From Actinoplanes derwentensis (GTDB lineage Bacteria > Actinomycetota > Actinomycetes > Mycobacteriales > Micromonosporaceae), in contig NZ_LT629758.1 in NCBI RefSeq assembly GCF_900104725.1, positions 1,116,001-1,180,000 on the forward strand: a DNA stretch of 64,000 nucleotides, in the 5' to 3' direction. A program made the position numbers and the translations under genes. Under the pieces are notes generated by a model. That model searched no databases and was not told the origin of the DNA. It worked only from the letters and a program-made list of their open reading frames with translations. Shown here piece after piece: positions 28,225-36,806 of the stretch. Every line of letters begins with the position of its first letter. Within the stretch, counting starts at the first letter, position 1.

Positions 28225-29223
28225 CTACTCCGCCACTTCACACCGCTTGACCCGCACGGCGGCCCGGTCACCGGAGAATCGCAGCACCGTCAGCACCGCC
28301 GCGTTGCGGTCGTCGTCCTGATCCTCGGCCGGGCTGCGCAGGCAGTAGGACTGTCCCACGATCAGCCGGGTGGTCCCCGCCGTGTGCTCCGCCGGGTCCG
28401 GGGCGACGGGGCACTCCACCGGCGCGCTACGTCCCAGCGGTTCGATCCGGCTGCCCAGCGCGGGTGTCATGACGAGCCCGTCGTCGTCCGGAAGCGCGTC
28501 GATCAGGACGTCGTGCCAGGAGACATCGGTTCCATGCTGCAACGCGTTCATGTCGATGGCGTCACCCGAGGCCATGGTCCAGTATTTGACCGGGTCGTCG
28601 TCGGGAGATCCGCTGGCCGGCGCTTCGGTGGGCGTCGTTGTCGGCGGTGTCGTCGCTTTTCCGGGTGCGGCCGGTTCGTCCATTCCCTCCGGCGCTTCCG
28701 TCTTCTCCGCTCCGTCCTTTTCGTCTGCTCTGTTCGGCGCTTCCGCTGCTTCGGCTGCTTCGGCTGTTTGGGCTGCTTCGGCTGTTTGGGCTCCTTCGGC
28801 TGTCTCGGCTGTCTCGGCGGGGGAGGCCGTTGGAGGTGCCGGTGTCGTTCGGGCGGGCAGGGCCGCCGGACCGGGCGGCCCGGGACGCCGGAGTTCGCGC
28901 CAGTCGTAAGGCCGCCGATGCTGGCCGGGCCACTCGGTGGCCGCGTGCGGTGTCTCCGCCGGTTCCTGACCCGTCGCGTAGAGGCCGAGGGCCGACAGCA
29001 CGGCGATCGCGGCCATCGCTCCGGTCAACCGGAAGGCGCGGCTCATCGTGGCGGATCGCGGTGTCGGAACCCGCTGTCTCGTCGCGGTACGGCTCTGTTT
29101 CACGGCGGCCAGGCGTTGGTCGAGGACACCTCCAGCCAGTTCCGCACCGATCATCACGTCGATGTGTTCCAGCAGATCCTCGCCGGTCGTCAGGTACTCG
29201 CGATCGAACACGTCACGGGTCAT
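28225..29223 (-). CDS. Membrane-anchored partner of an ECF-like sigma factor, with alanine/glutamate-rich linker
   Basis: 332 residues, coupled by a 4-bp overlap to the sigma factor gene before it. Residues ~1-65 are cytoplasmic and would contact the sigma factor, a single membrane helix is at ~68-86, and an extracytoplasmic part follows. A low-complexity linker at about 135-165 repeats AETAE/AEAAEA units. The final ~110 residues form a globular domain with a cysteine pair. Gene order and topology suggest an anti-sigma factor, but no zinc-anti-sigma HxxxCxxC motif is present. Confidence 0.75.
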   Translation of the reverse strand: MTRDVFDREYLTTGEDLLEHIDVMIGAELAGGVLDQRLAAVKQSRTATRQRVPTPRSATMSRAFRLTGAMAAIAVLSALGLYATGQEPAETPHAATEWPGQHRRPYDWRELRRPGPPGPAALPARTTPAPPTASPAETAETAEGAQTAEAAQTAEAAEAAEAPNRADEKDGAEKTEAPEGMDEPAAPGKATTPPTTTPTEAPASGSPDDDPVKYWTMASGDAIDMNALQHGTDVSWHDVLIDALPDDDGLVMTPALGSRIEPLGRSAPVECPVAPDPAEHTAGTTRLIVGQSYCLRSPAEDQDDDRNAAVLTVLRFSGDRAAVRVKRCEVAE

Positions 29224-29813
29224 CTCGTCTCCTTCGCGCCCGCCGGAGCCACGGGCGGCAGGGATTCCGCCTCACCGCGGATCAGCGTCCGGATTGCGTT
29301 CTTCGCGAGCTGGGCGAGCTTGCGTTTCGCCGCGCACTCCCGCACCGGATCCACCGGCCCGGCCCGGTGCGCCTGCTCCTCGGCGACCAGGTCGGCGTAG
29401 CTGCGGCCGTCCAGCAGTCCGCGGAGGACCGCCTGCTGTTTCGGTGGCAGCCGGCACAGCAGCTGATCGACGTACATCCGCTCGTCCACCTCGGTGAACG
29501 TGGTGTCGGTGACGCCCGCCTCCGGCAGTTCGGCGGGATCGGTGACGACACAGCGGCTGTTCTTCTTCAGGAGCCGGAACAACTGCCGGGGAAAGATCCT
29601 TTTGGCGTACGCCTCCGGATTGTCGATGTCGTACCACCGCTTCCAGATCTCCAGCACCGTGCTGGTGGCGGCGTCGTGCGCGGCCTGCCGGTCCCCGCAC
29701 AGGGCGGTGCCGTACCGGAGCAGCTCCGGATACATATGTCTGTAGAACGGGTCGAACCCGGCGTCCGGCCGAGTGTCCCCCTCCGCTCGGCCGGCACCGT
29801 TGTCTTCGCCCAC
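29220..29813 (-). CDS. ECF-like RNA polymerase sigma factor
   Basis: 197 residues from a GTG. The sigma-2 region (FYRHMYPELLRYGTALCGD, then EIWKRWYD) and a weak sigma-4 region (LCRLPPKQQAVLRGLLDGRSYADLV) are visible. The C-terminal part departs from the usual helix-turn-helix, so promoter recognition may differ. The membrane partner is encoded directly after it with overlapping start and stop, a typical arrangement for signal-controlled sigma factors. Confidence 0.8.
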   Translation of the reverse strand: MGEDNGAGRAEGDTRPDAGFDPFYRHMYPELLRYGTALCGDRQAAHDAATSTVLEIWKRWYDIDNPEAYAKRIFPRQLFRLLKKNSRCVVTDPAELPEAGVTDTTFTEVDERMYVDQLLCRLPPKQQAVLRGLLDGRSYADLVAEEQAHRAGPVDPVRECAAKRKLAQLAKNAIRTLIRGEAESLPPVAPAGAKETR

Positions 29814-29910
29814 CGGTTGTCTCCCGTCTGATGTGCTCCCCCGATGAGAAGAGCCCGCGACGGACCGGTTCGGTGATCTACGACATCCCAGAAATATCCG
29901 ATCGGGCGAA

Positions 29911-30081
29911 TCATCCGCGATCGGCCAGCACGACAGCCACCGCCAGTGCGGTAGCCGCCACCGCCGCGGCCACCGTCACCACCACCGAAGCAGTAGCCGC
30001 GAACACCCCACCGACCCCCACCAGCATCGCGTTGGCCGCCACCACGACATCCGCGCCACCCGAATCCCGCATCCCGCTCAC
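29911..30081 (-). CDS. Small hydrophobic 56-residue peptide
   Basis: A GTG at 30081 with AGAGAGG 7 bp upstream opens a 56-codon frame. After ~10 polar residues the chain is almost entirely Val/Ala/Gly, enough for one or two membrane helices, ending ADRG. It lies between the sigma factor and the ketopantoate-reductase-like gene. Function unknown; the ribosome site and hydrophobic composition are the only support. Confidence 0.5.
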   Translation of the reverse strand: MSGMRDSGGADVVVAANAMLVGVGGVFAATASVVVTVAAAVAATALAVAVVLADRG

Positions 30082-30155
30082 CGGACAACCTCTCTCTCGA
30101 TCCCGTTACCGAGAAGAGCCCACCCGACCCGCGTTCTGTGAAGTGGAAGCCTTGT

Positions 30156-31109
30156 TCAAGCGGTCTTCTCGGCGGCGAAGTAGGGCTCGGCTGCCTCCAG
30201 GCGCGGCACTGATATGCCCAGGCGGCGTGCTTCGGCCAGGGTGTCGCGGCAGACCGCGCGCAGTTCCTCGGGGTTGGCATGGGCTTCCATCACCGTACGT
30301 ATCGGTGGGAAATGCCCGAAAAGCCACGCGAGAGCAGGCGCTGCCAGCCAGACGGGCGCGGTGAACGGCAACACGTCGCTGCGATGCCGGCGCAGGTCGA
30401 CGCCGCGTGCCTCGGCGAGGGGCAGTAGTTCGCGGGTGGCCAGAATCGCCTCGCGTACGTTGCGTGGCTTCCCGGCCAGCTCGGCGAGCGAGCCCAGTTT
30501 CAGGCTCTGCGTGTGCAGGCCCGCGTTCTGGATGAAATGGATCGACAGCCAGCCCCGGAAATCGGTGTTCTCCCGGGCCCTGAATCCGGCCTGGCGGAAC
30601 GCCGTCCGCACGGCTTGCGCGCGCTCGCTCGGCGGTTCACCGAGGGTGCCGAAGAAGACCATCGGCAGCAGGGCGGCGCGCAGAACGCCGTCCTCGCCGA
30701 AGCCGCCACCGGCGCCGGGGAAACCCCAGGTCACCTGATCGGCGGGCAGGGCGTCGACCGCGGTCGACGGCTCGGCCCACAGGTTGTTGAAGACGAGCAC
30801 CGTAGCCTTGCCCACCCGCGGCGCCAGGAACGACACCGCCTCAGCGAAGCCGTAGTGCTGCACGCTCACCACGATCAGGTCGAAGTCGTGGTCCGGTTCC
30901 AGCGTTTCGCGATAGCGCACCGGCCACTTCTCGGTGACACGTTGCCCGCGCACCCGGCGCCGCGCGTCGATCAGTTCAAGGTCGATCGCCGTCCCGTACT
31001 GCGCTGCGCGACCGGGACGTACAAAGAACTCGATCTCGTGCCCGGCCCGCTCCAGTGCCCACCCGTACGCCGCGGCGATGACGCCCCGGCCGAACATAAG
31101 AATCTTCAT
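30156..31109 (-). CDS. Ketopantoate reductase (ApbA/PanE) family oxidoreductase
   Basis: 317 residues from ATG 31109 with TGAGGTG upstream. The N-terminal Rossmann fold begins KILMFGRGVIAAAYGWAL, a variant of the GxGxxG/A NADP-binding loop, and the C-terminal helical domain has the family HFIQNAG region. Members reduce 2-keto acids such as ketopantoate. Divergence from a TetR regulator suggests a dedicated, inducible reaction rather than pantothenate synthesis. A palindromic operator lies between the two. Confidence 0.8.
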   Translation of the reverse strand: MKILMFGRGVIAAAYGWALERAGHEIEFFVRPGRAAQYGTAIDLELIDARRRVRGQRVTEKWPVRYRETLEPDHDFDLIVVSVQHYGFAEAVSFLAPRVGKATVLVFNNLWAEPSTAVDALPADQVTWGFPGAGGGFGEDGVLRAALLPMVFFGTLGEPPSERAQAVRTAFRQAGFRARENTDFRGWLSIHFIQNAGLHTQSLKLGSLAELAGKPRNVREAILATRELLPLAEARGVDLRRHRSDVLPFTAPVWLAAPALAWLFGHFPPIRTVMEAHANPEELRAVCRDTLAEARRLGISVPRLEAAEPYFAAEKTA

Positions 31110-31165
31110 ACCGCACCTCAGGGCCATGGTCCCGGTAGCCGTGGACGTGCTCACGGCCTACAATC

Positions 31166-31197
31166 TGGAGATTGTCTCCACTTCCAAGATATGGAGA
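31166..31197. promoter_or_regulatory. Palindromic operator between TetR and ApbA-like genes
   Basis: TGGAGA-TTG-TCTCCA at 31166-31180 is a perfect inverted repeat with 6-bp arms. A third TGGAGA half-site is at 31192-31197, 26 bp downstream of the first. The position between divergent starts (31109 and 31227) suits autoregulation by the adjacent TetR protein. Confidence 0.6.
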
Positions 31198-31226
31198 CAC
31201 ATTCCGTTTGTCAAAGGAGCTGCCGG

Positions 31227-31796
31227 GTGACCACCCCCAAGCCGTTGCGCGCCGACGCCCGCCGCAACCGTGACGCCCTACTGGCCAAGGCCCGTGAGCT
31301 GTTCGCCAGTGGCTGCTTCGACCTACGTTTCGACGACTTCGCCAAGCTGGCCGGCGTGGGCACGGGCACGCTCTACCGGCACTTTCCCACCCGTGCCGCG
31401 CTGGCCGAGGCGGTCTACCGCGAAGAACTCACCGCGATGTGCACCCGCGCTCGCGACCTGCAGGCCACACTTCCCGCGCTGGAGGCATTGGCGGCCTTCC
31501 TGCACGGGTTCGTGAGTCATCTGCACACTCAGCAGGGCCTGGCCCGCACGCTCGCCACCCTGATGGCCACGCGTTCGGACACTCTCGCCGACGGCGGCCG
31601 AGAACTGGACCGGGTCATAGCCGACCTACTGGCAGCAGGCGTCGAGGAAGGCACCATCCGCCCCGATGTGGGCGCCGGCGCCGTCATGATGGTCATCCAG
31701 GGCATCTGCACGGTTTGCGACCAGCTGGGCTCCCAAGCCGACGCGAACAGCGCCGTCACCCTCACGATCGACGGCCTGCGCCCCCGCACGACATGA
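31227..31796 (+). CDS. TetR-family transcriptional regulator
   Basis: 189 residues from GTG 31227 with AAAGGAG 9 bp upstream. The N-terminal helix-turn-helix reads FDDFAKLAGVGTGTLYRHFPTR, classic TetR. The C-terminal ligand domain is all-helical and resembles the actinobacterial SACE-type regulators. It likely represses itself and the divergent ApbA-like gene by binding the TGGAGA palindrome. Confidence 0.9.
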   Translation: MTTPKPLRADARRNRDALLAKARELFASGCFDLRFDDFAKLAGVGTGTLYRHFPTRAALAEAVYREELTAMCTRARDLQATLPALEALAAFLHGFVSHLHTQQGLARTLATLMATRSDTLADGGRELDRVIADLLAAGVEEGTIRPDVGAGAVMMVIQGICTVCDQLGSQADANSAVTLTIDGLRPRTT

Positions 31797-32092
31797 GACC
31801 CGAGCTGAGTTGTTCTCCCTGCTTCGCGGCGGCGCCCACATCGACGCGTTCTTCGACGCGGGTGACGTCCCTACGCTGATCCTTCACCGCGATGCGTCAA
31901 TTCAGTCGGCCGACAGCCTCGGCGTAGTAGTAGCGACTCCTCCGGATGGAAAGCGATCTGCCGGATCGACCAAGCGCCGGCCTCTCTTGAAGTCGCTGAC
32001 GTTGCGGCGGTAAAAAACATCGGCGGGAGACGCAACCCGGCGGTGGAGCTGTTGGTCCTTCCTCTGACAGACGTCGACACGGGGAGGGCGAT
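31797..32092. other. Intergenic stretch without recognised gene
   Basis: About 296 bp between the TetR gene and the SigE-family sigma gene. A 67-codon frame at 31810-32013 exists but has no ribosome site and ends in basic, unstructured sequence, so I do not call it. The last 60 bp contain the probable promoter and the GGGGAGGG ribosome site of the sigma gene. Confidence 0.4.
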
Positions 32093-32614
32093 TTGAGTGC
32101 CGAGGAATCGGTGCGGCAGGCGTACGAGGCCTACTACCAGCGGCTCGTGACGCAGATCGCCGGGCTGGTCGGGAACCTGGCCGAGGCCGAGGACGCGGTG
32201 CACGAGGCGTTCGCCCGGGTCCTCGGGTCACCCGCCTCGTTCCTGCGCGCCGACGACGCCGAACGCTGGCTGCGGGTGGCCGCCCTCAACGTGGCCCGGA
32301 CCCGCTACCGGCGGCGGTGGCTGTTCGACCGCCTGGTCCGGTCCGGCCGGGTCGAGATCGCGCCGTCCGCGGTGCCCGGCGTGTCCGGCGACCGGGTGGC
32401 CCTGCTCACCGCCCTGCGCCGACTGGCCCCGCCGACCCGCGAGGTGGTCGTCCTGCACCACCTCGCGGACCTGCCGGTGGTGGAGGTCGCCGCCACCCTC
32501 GGCATCCCGGTGGGCACGGTCAAGGCCCGGCTGGCCCGCGGGCGGGCGGCGCTCGCCCGATTCCTGTCCGACGACGAGCCGGTCCCGATGACCGAGGAGG
32601 TCCGCCATGCTTGA
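32093..32614 (+). CDS. SigE-family ECF sigma factor
   Basis: 173 residues from a TTG with GGGGAGGG 5 bp upstream. Sigma-2 (YEAYYQRLVTQIAGLVGN, then EDAVHEAFARVL) and sigma-4 (LPPTREVV-like APPTREVVVLHHL, then VAATLGIPVGTVKARLARGR) regions are both clear. It directs RNA polymerase to its own promoter set. The next gene overlaps by 8 bp and encodes a membrane protein likely to control it. Confidence 0.9.
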   Translation: MSAEESVRQAYEAYYQRLVTQIAGLVGNLAEAEDAVHEAFARVLGSPASFLRADDAERWLRVAALNVARTRYRRRWLFDRLVRSGRVEIAPSAVPGVSGDRVALLTALRRLAPPTREVVVLHHLADLPVVEVAATLGIPVGTVKARLARGRAALARFLSDDEPVPMTEEVRHA

Positions 32615-33830
32615 CTCCCAGTTCGACCGGCTGCGGGCCGAGGTCGGCGACGCGGTGCGCCAGCCCGATTTCGATTCGGTACGAGACCGGGCCGCCGTCC
32701 GGAAACGCCGCCGCCGTACCGCCGCGGTGGCCGCCGCCGTGCTGATCGCCGCCGGCTTCGGCTTCGCCGTCAACCGTGGCCCGGCCGCCCCCGACCAGGT
32801 GGCGACCGTCGACCTGGAATCCGGCTATCCCCGGCTGATCGGGCTGACCAGCGCCGGGAACGATCTGTACGCCCTTCAGGAACCGCGCCCGGACAGTGCC
32901 GCCGAGCTGTACGTGTCGCCGGACGGCGGCGCCACCTGGACGTCCCGGGACCTGCCGCCCATGGCGGCGGACGCCGACCCGTCCCGGGAGGGGACGTTCA
33001 CCGCGCTGTCCACCGGTCTGGTGCTGTGGCGGGAGAACAACGTGGGCGCCACCGAGCGGGACAGGTTCTGGATCACCCGGGACGGCGGCCGGAGCTGGAC
33101 CCGGCCGGAGATCGGCACCCAGCCGGTGGACACGGTCCCGAACGGGGTGCGGCCGGTCGACTGCGCCTTGCTGGGGGTCACCACCTGCACGGTCGGGGTG
33201 GTCGACCCGGACACCGGCCGGTTCGCGCCGCTGCGGAACCAGCCCACCGGCTTGAGCCCCGAGTTGTCGGGGGACGGAGATGTCACGGTGCCGTTCGACG
33301 GGCAACTGTGGGTGCCCGGCGTGGACCCGGACACGGAACGGCCGGCGATGGCGAGCAGCTCCGACCGCGGCCGGACCTGGCACACCCACGTCTTCGCCGA
33401 CGCGGTACCGGACGAGCCCCGCCCCGGCGACGACTTCATTGCTTCCAGCCGGTTCGTGTCGGAACTGGCCGCCGGCTCAGGTGGAGAGGCTTACGTGCTG
33501 ACCTTCCGCTCGAAGGATCTGATCGACGTGCACCACACCACCGACGGGGGACTGACCTGGCAGGTCGGCGACACGATCCAGGGCGCCCTGCTCAGGGACG
33601 GGTTCGTCACCCCTGACGGTACTCACGTCGTTTCCCGGCGCACCGACTTCGTCGCCGGTCAGGGCACCGGCCGGTACACGCCGGTGACCCTGCGCGGCTT
33701 CCCCGGCAACCCCCTGTACCGGGTGCGGGTCAGCGGGCCCGGAACGACGGCGCCGTACGTCGTGGTGACGGAGACCGCCGCGTACCGCTCGGAGAACGGC
33801 CTGACCTGGCAGCAGATCCGCCTCCCGTAA
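32607..33830 (+). CDS. Membrane-anchored BNR/Asp-box propeller protein, sigma-factor partner
   Basis: 407 residues. A short cytoplasmic N-terminus (~1-35) and one membrane helix (~37-55) precede an extracytoplasmic domain with repeated Asp-box motifs: SPDGGATW, TRDGGRSW, SSDRGRTW, TTDGGLTW and SENGLTW. This pattern gives a sialidase-like beta-propeller without visible catalytic residues. Overlap with the sigma gene suggests it senses an outside ligand and releases the sigma factor; that role is inferred from arrangement. Confidence 0.8.
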   Translation: MLDSQFDRLRAEVGDAVRQPDFDSVRDRAAVRKRRRRTAAVAAAVLIAAGFGFAVNRGPAAPDQVATVDLESGYPRLIGLTSAGNDLYALQEPRPDSAAELYVSPDGGATWTSRDLPPMAADADPSREGTFTALSTGLVLWRENNVGATERDRFWITRDGGRSWTRPEIGTQPVDTVPNGVRPVDCALLGVTTCTVGVVDPDTGRFAPLRNQPTGLSPELSGDGDVTVPFDGQLWVPGVDPDTERPAMASSSDRGRTWHTHVFADAVPDEPRPGDDFIASSRFVSELAAGSGGEAYVLTFRSKDLIDVHHTTDGGLTWQVGDTIQGALLRDGFVTPDGTHVVSRRTDFVAGQGTGRYTPVTLRGFPGNPLYRVRVSGPGTTAPYVVVTETAAYRSENGLTWQQIRLP

Positions 33831-33909
33831 CCCCAGCAGGTCCTCGTCCGCCCCTGGCCACACCAGGGGCCGACCCTGCACGCCCTCGTCCGCCCTCAGG
33901 AGCCCCGAT

Positions 33910-35013
33910 ATGGCACCCGTCCCCGGCCTGACCGGGATCCGTGGCCTGCTCGCCCTGTACGTGGTGATCCACCACTGCTGGCTGCTCGCCTTCCCCGGCT
34001 ACCCGCACAACACCGGCCCCGCCTGGCTCGGCTGGCTGCTGCACGGTCGGTTCGCCGTCGTCGCGTTCATCGTCCTGTCCGGATTCTCCCTGGGCCTGGC
34101 CCCGGCCCGGAACGGCTGGCGACTCGGCGGCCTGCGCCGCTACCTCGGCCGCCGGGCCCGGCGGATCCTGCCCGCCTACTGGGCCGCCCTGACCGTCAGC
34201 GCCGTGATCGCGGTCCTCGTGCCGTGCCTGCCGCTCAGCGAGCCGCCGACACCACGATCCCTTCTGGTGTACGGCCTGATGCTGCAGGACGTCGTCGCCG
34301 CGCCCGCACCCAACGGCGCGTTCTGGTCGATCGCCGTGGAAGCCGGTCTCTACCTGCTGTTCCCGCTCCTGTTGCTGCTGCGCCGGAAGGCCGGAGCGGT
34401 GGTGACCCTCGCGGTGGTCACCGTGCCGGTCACGGTTCTCGGCCCGCCCACCGCCGGCCGGTACACCGTCGAACTGGTCCCGCTGTTCACCCTCGGCCTG
34501 CTGGCCGCCGGAGTCGTGCACACCAGCGACCGGATCCGCGGCCTGCCCTGGTACGGACTGTCCGCGCTGGCCGCCGCCCCGATGCTGACATTGATCGCGG
34601 TCCGTGGCCCGGAATGGGCGGTGTCCCACTATTTCTGGCTGGACCTGGCCGCCGGCCCCGCCATCGCGATGTTCCTGGCCGCCGTCGCGACCCGCCGGCC
34701 CGGTCGCCTGTTGAACCACGGGCCGTTACCGTTCCTCGGCGGTTTCTCCTACAGCCTCTACCTGATCCACATGCCGATCGTCGCCCTGACCCACACCCTG
34801 ACCACGGGTTCCGGCCCGGCCGCCTTCGGGTTCACGGTGGCGGTGGCACTCCCGCTCTGCCTGCTGTCGGCCCACCTGCTGGCAACGTTCTGCGAAGTCC
34901 CCTTCCTGGTACGCCGCCTGCCCACCCACCCGATGCAGCGCCGCGCCCCGGTGCCAGGACCAACCGCCAGGGAGGGCGGTAGGAAGACTAGGTCCGTTTC
35001 GGGACGAGAGTGA
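33910..35013 (+). CDS. Acyltransferase-3 (OafA-like) membrane protein
   Basis: 367 residues with about 10 membrane helices. The N-terminal GLTGIRGLLALYVVIHHCW holds the family R and catalytic His, and LRRYLGRRARRILPAYW is a second family marker. Such enzymes transfer acyl groups to sugars of the envelope or secreted products. The gene is 79 bp after the propeller gene and may be independent. Confidence 0.88.
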   Translation: MAPVPGLTGIRGLLALYVVIHHCWLLAFPGYPHNTGPAWLGWLLHGRFAVVAFIVLSGFSLGLAPARNGWRLGGLRRYLGRRARRILPAYWAALTVSAVIAVLVPCLPLSEPPTPRSLLVYGLMLQDVVAAPAPNGAFWSIAVEAGLYLLFPLLLLLRRKAGAVVTLAVVTVPVTVLGPPTAGRYTVELVPLFTLGLLAAGVVHTSDRIRGLPWYGLSALAAAPMLTLIAVRGPEWAVSHYFWLDLAAGPAIAMFLAAVATRRPGRLLNHGPLPFLGGFSYSLYLIHMPIVALTHTLTTGSGPAAFGFTVAVALPLCLLSAHLLATFCEVPFLVRRLPTHPMQRRAPVPGPTAREGGRKTRSVSGRE

Positions 35014-35172
35014 GGACTCCGGGTTCGTTCTCGGTCAGGATTCCGCGGCTGACCATGCGTTTGAGCCGTGCCCGGCGGTGGTCTCTCGTTCGGCTCCCGC
35101 GATCGGCCGGGGATTCGCCGATATCGGCTGATCTGTACGGTGGCCTCAAGTGTCGGGCCTGGTGAGCGGGAG

Positions 35173-35957
35173 ATGACGTACGTGTCGGATCGTCTGGTCC
35201 GGATCGTCTGTGGGGTTGCGCTTGCCGTCGTGCTCGGTGCATGGGCCGGCTCGATCGCCGGCGTGACCTCCTGGCGTTTGACGGCGCCGTCCCTGCCGGA
35301 TCAGGCGTGGGGGCAGGAGTTCGCCGCCGAGTTGTTTCCGGGCGGCCGGGACGTGCGGGTCGACCTCATTCCGGAGATCGCTCAGTACGAGGATGTCGCG
35401 ACCCAGCGGGAACGCCTCGGATTCCTCTTCCTCGGCGGTGACGACTACTTTCCCGGCCAATTGATCATCACAGCTCGGGTGGGCTCGCCCAGTGACGTCA
35501 TCGCAAGCGCCACTCCGGTGCTGCGGACAGCGGGGTGGGAAGTCGGCCCGCACGCCACTGGGGAGGACGTGACAGCGGCCGCGGGTGACAGGACGCTGTG
35601 GATGACCGAGCTGTACCCGGACGAGGTCGAGGTGGCCGTCTACCGGCAGACGCCGTCGGCCGTGCTCGGGGCGACCGCAACCGCCTGGGCGACCGGGGCC
35701 GTTCTGGGATTCGTCCTGGGCGCGTACCTCGGTCCCCGGGCACGGTCGCGCCCCCGGGCGAGGCGGGCCTTTCTCCTCGGTACGGTTCTGTCGCCGTCGC
35801 GTGGCAGGTCGTCGCGGCCGACGATACGTATCCGTTCATCCCATGGGACGTCTACATGTACGATATCTTCCGTCCGCTGGCGTTCCTCGGTTTCGCGGCG
35901 CTCGCCGTCTCCGCAGTATTGATCCTGCGGGAGCGGGTGCCCGCTGTCATCGCCTGA
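35173..35957 (+). pseudogene. Membrane protein with a single frameshift
   Basis: Coding starts at ATG 35173 (GCGGGAG upstream) with an N-terminal helix (~12-32) and a second at ~155-175, reading to about 35790. From there the plausible protein continues in another frame (VAVAWQVVAADD...FLGFAALAVSAVLIL) to a stop at 35957. One extra base in CTGTCGCC near 35795 restores one protein of ~260 residues with 3-4 helices. Function unknown. The break may be a sequencing error. Confidence 0.6.
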
Positions 35958-36192
35958 CTGCTCCTGCGGCATGGCCATCGGCAAGCCGGACGATGCCCAT
36001 GGGCGGTTCTCCATGCTGAGCCGGGCCGAGGACTTCGGTGTCAACGGCGAGTGGAAGCGCGCGGTGACCTGGACAGTCGGTGAGAAATCCCGGGACCTTC
36101 CTCAGTGGTCGATGCCGAGGCGGAAACGGAGGAGTACGCCGTCGAGGTGACCGGCGAATACCTCGGCCCGGCGCAGGTCTACTCCACGTCCG

Positions 36193-36705
36193 ATGTGGGA
36201 TGTACGTGTGGTGACCCCTTGGAGAATCGTGGCTACCTGGATTCACATCTACTACTCCGACGACCCCTTTGACGAGAACCCTCCACTGCAGGGGTCGTTC
36301 GACTATGACAAGGCGCTCCGCTTCGACGAAGCATCTGAGCCGGACAGCGATAGTCGTTGTGGCGCCGGTACCAACACTCCCGAGCTCATCAACAAGCAAA
36401 GTCTGCTGCGAACCGCCGGCGGCCGCTGGGTGTATGAGCACTTCCTGCAGCGACCCCCGAACGAGCCTGAGCTCACGTACTGGTTCGAGGATGACGACTA
36501 TGCCGTGATCTGGCTGCAACACGCCAAAAGGCAGAACGTTGTCGAGCACTACTTTGGGAAGCCGAGAGTTCGGTGCCGACCAGTCGACATCCTGCCGAGG
36601 GCGACGCAGTCTACTTCAGGCCAGGTGCGGACATTTTGGCCAGAATCGATGCCTACGCCCATTCCCAGGGCTTGGGCCGTCTGGAAGTTCTTGACAAACT
36701 GCTGA
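36193..36705 (+). CDS. Hypothetical protein, possibly degraded
   Basis: A 170-codon frame with lower G+C than its neighbours. The acidic stretch YYSDDPFDENPP and WFEDDDYAVIWLQH look like real protein, but the start is unclear and the last 40 codons overlap another candidate in a different frame. The 235 bp upstream (35958-36192) carry short coding-like pieces in two frames, so this area may be a decayed gene. Family not recognised. Confidence 0.3.
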   Translation: MWDVRVVTPWRIVATWIHIYYSDDPFDENPPLQGSFDYDKALRFDEASEPDSDSRCGAGTNTPELINKQSLLRTAGGRWVYEHFLQRPPNEPELTYWFEDDDYAVIWLQHAKRQNVVEHYFGKPRVRCRPVDILPRATQSTSGQVRTFWPESMPTPIPRAWAVWKFLTNC

Positions 36706-36806
36706 ACGGGGGACTGAACGCTGTCAAGGCAGAAGCTGAAGCCGACAGCTCCCATGGTTCTGCTACCCAGGGAGTGCAGCAGGAAAGGGTGGAGACTGTT
36801 GAGTGA
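36573..36806 (+). CDS. Small ribbon-helix-helix-like protein
   Basis: 77 codons from GTG 36573. The region ILARIDAYAHSQGLGRLEVLDKLL resembles a ribbon-helix-helix DNA-binding unit. The stop overlaps the TTG start of the serine hydrolase gene, supporting translation. It overlaps the preceding weak frame by 130 bp, so one of the two is wrong or a frameshift separates them. An antitoxin-like role is possible but no toxin is seen. Confidence 0.4.
   Translation: MPTSRHPAEGDAVYFRPGADILARIDAYAHSQGLGRLEVLDKLLNGGLNAVKAEAEADSSHGSATQGVQQERVETVE

Noticed and set aside
34988..35090. Minus-strand stretch resembling a transposase C-terminus (RLKRMVSRGILTENEPG)
   Set aside because: Only ~30 residues look coherent, no terminal repeats or other transposase parts are nearby.
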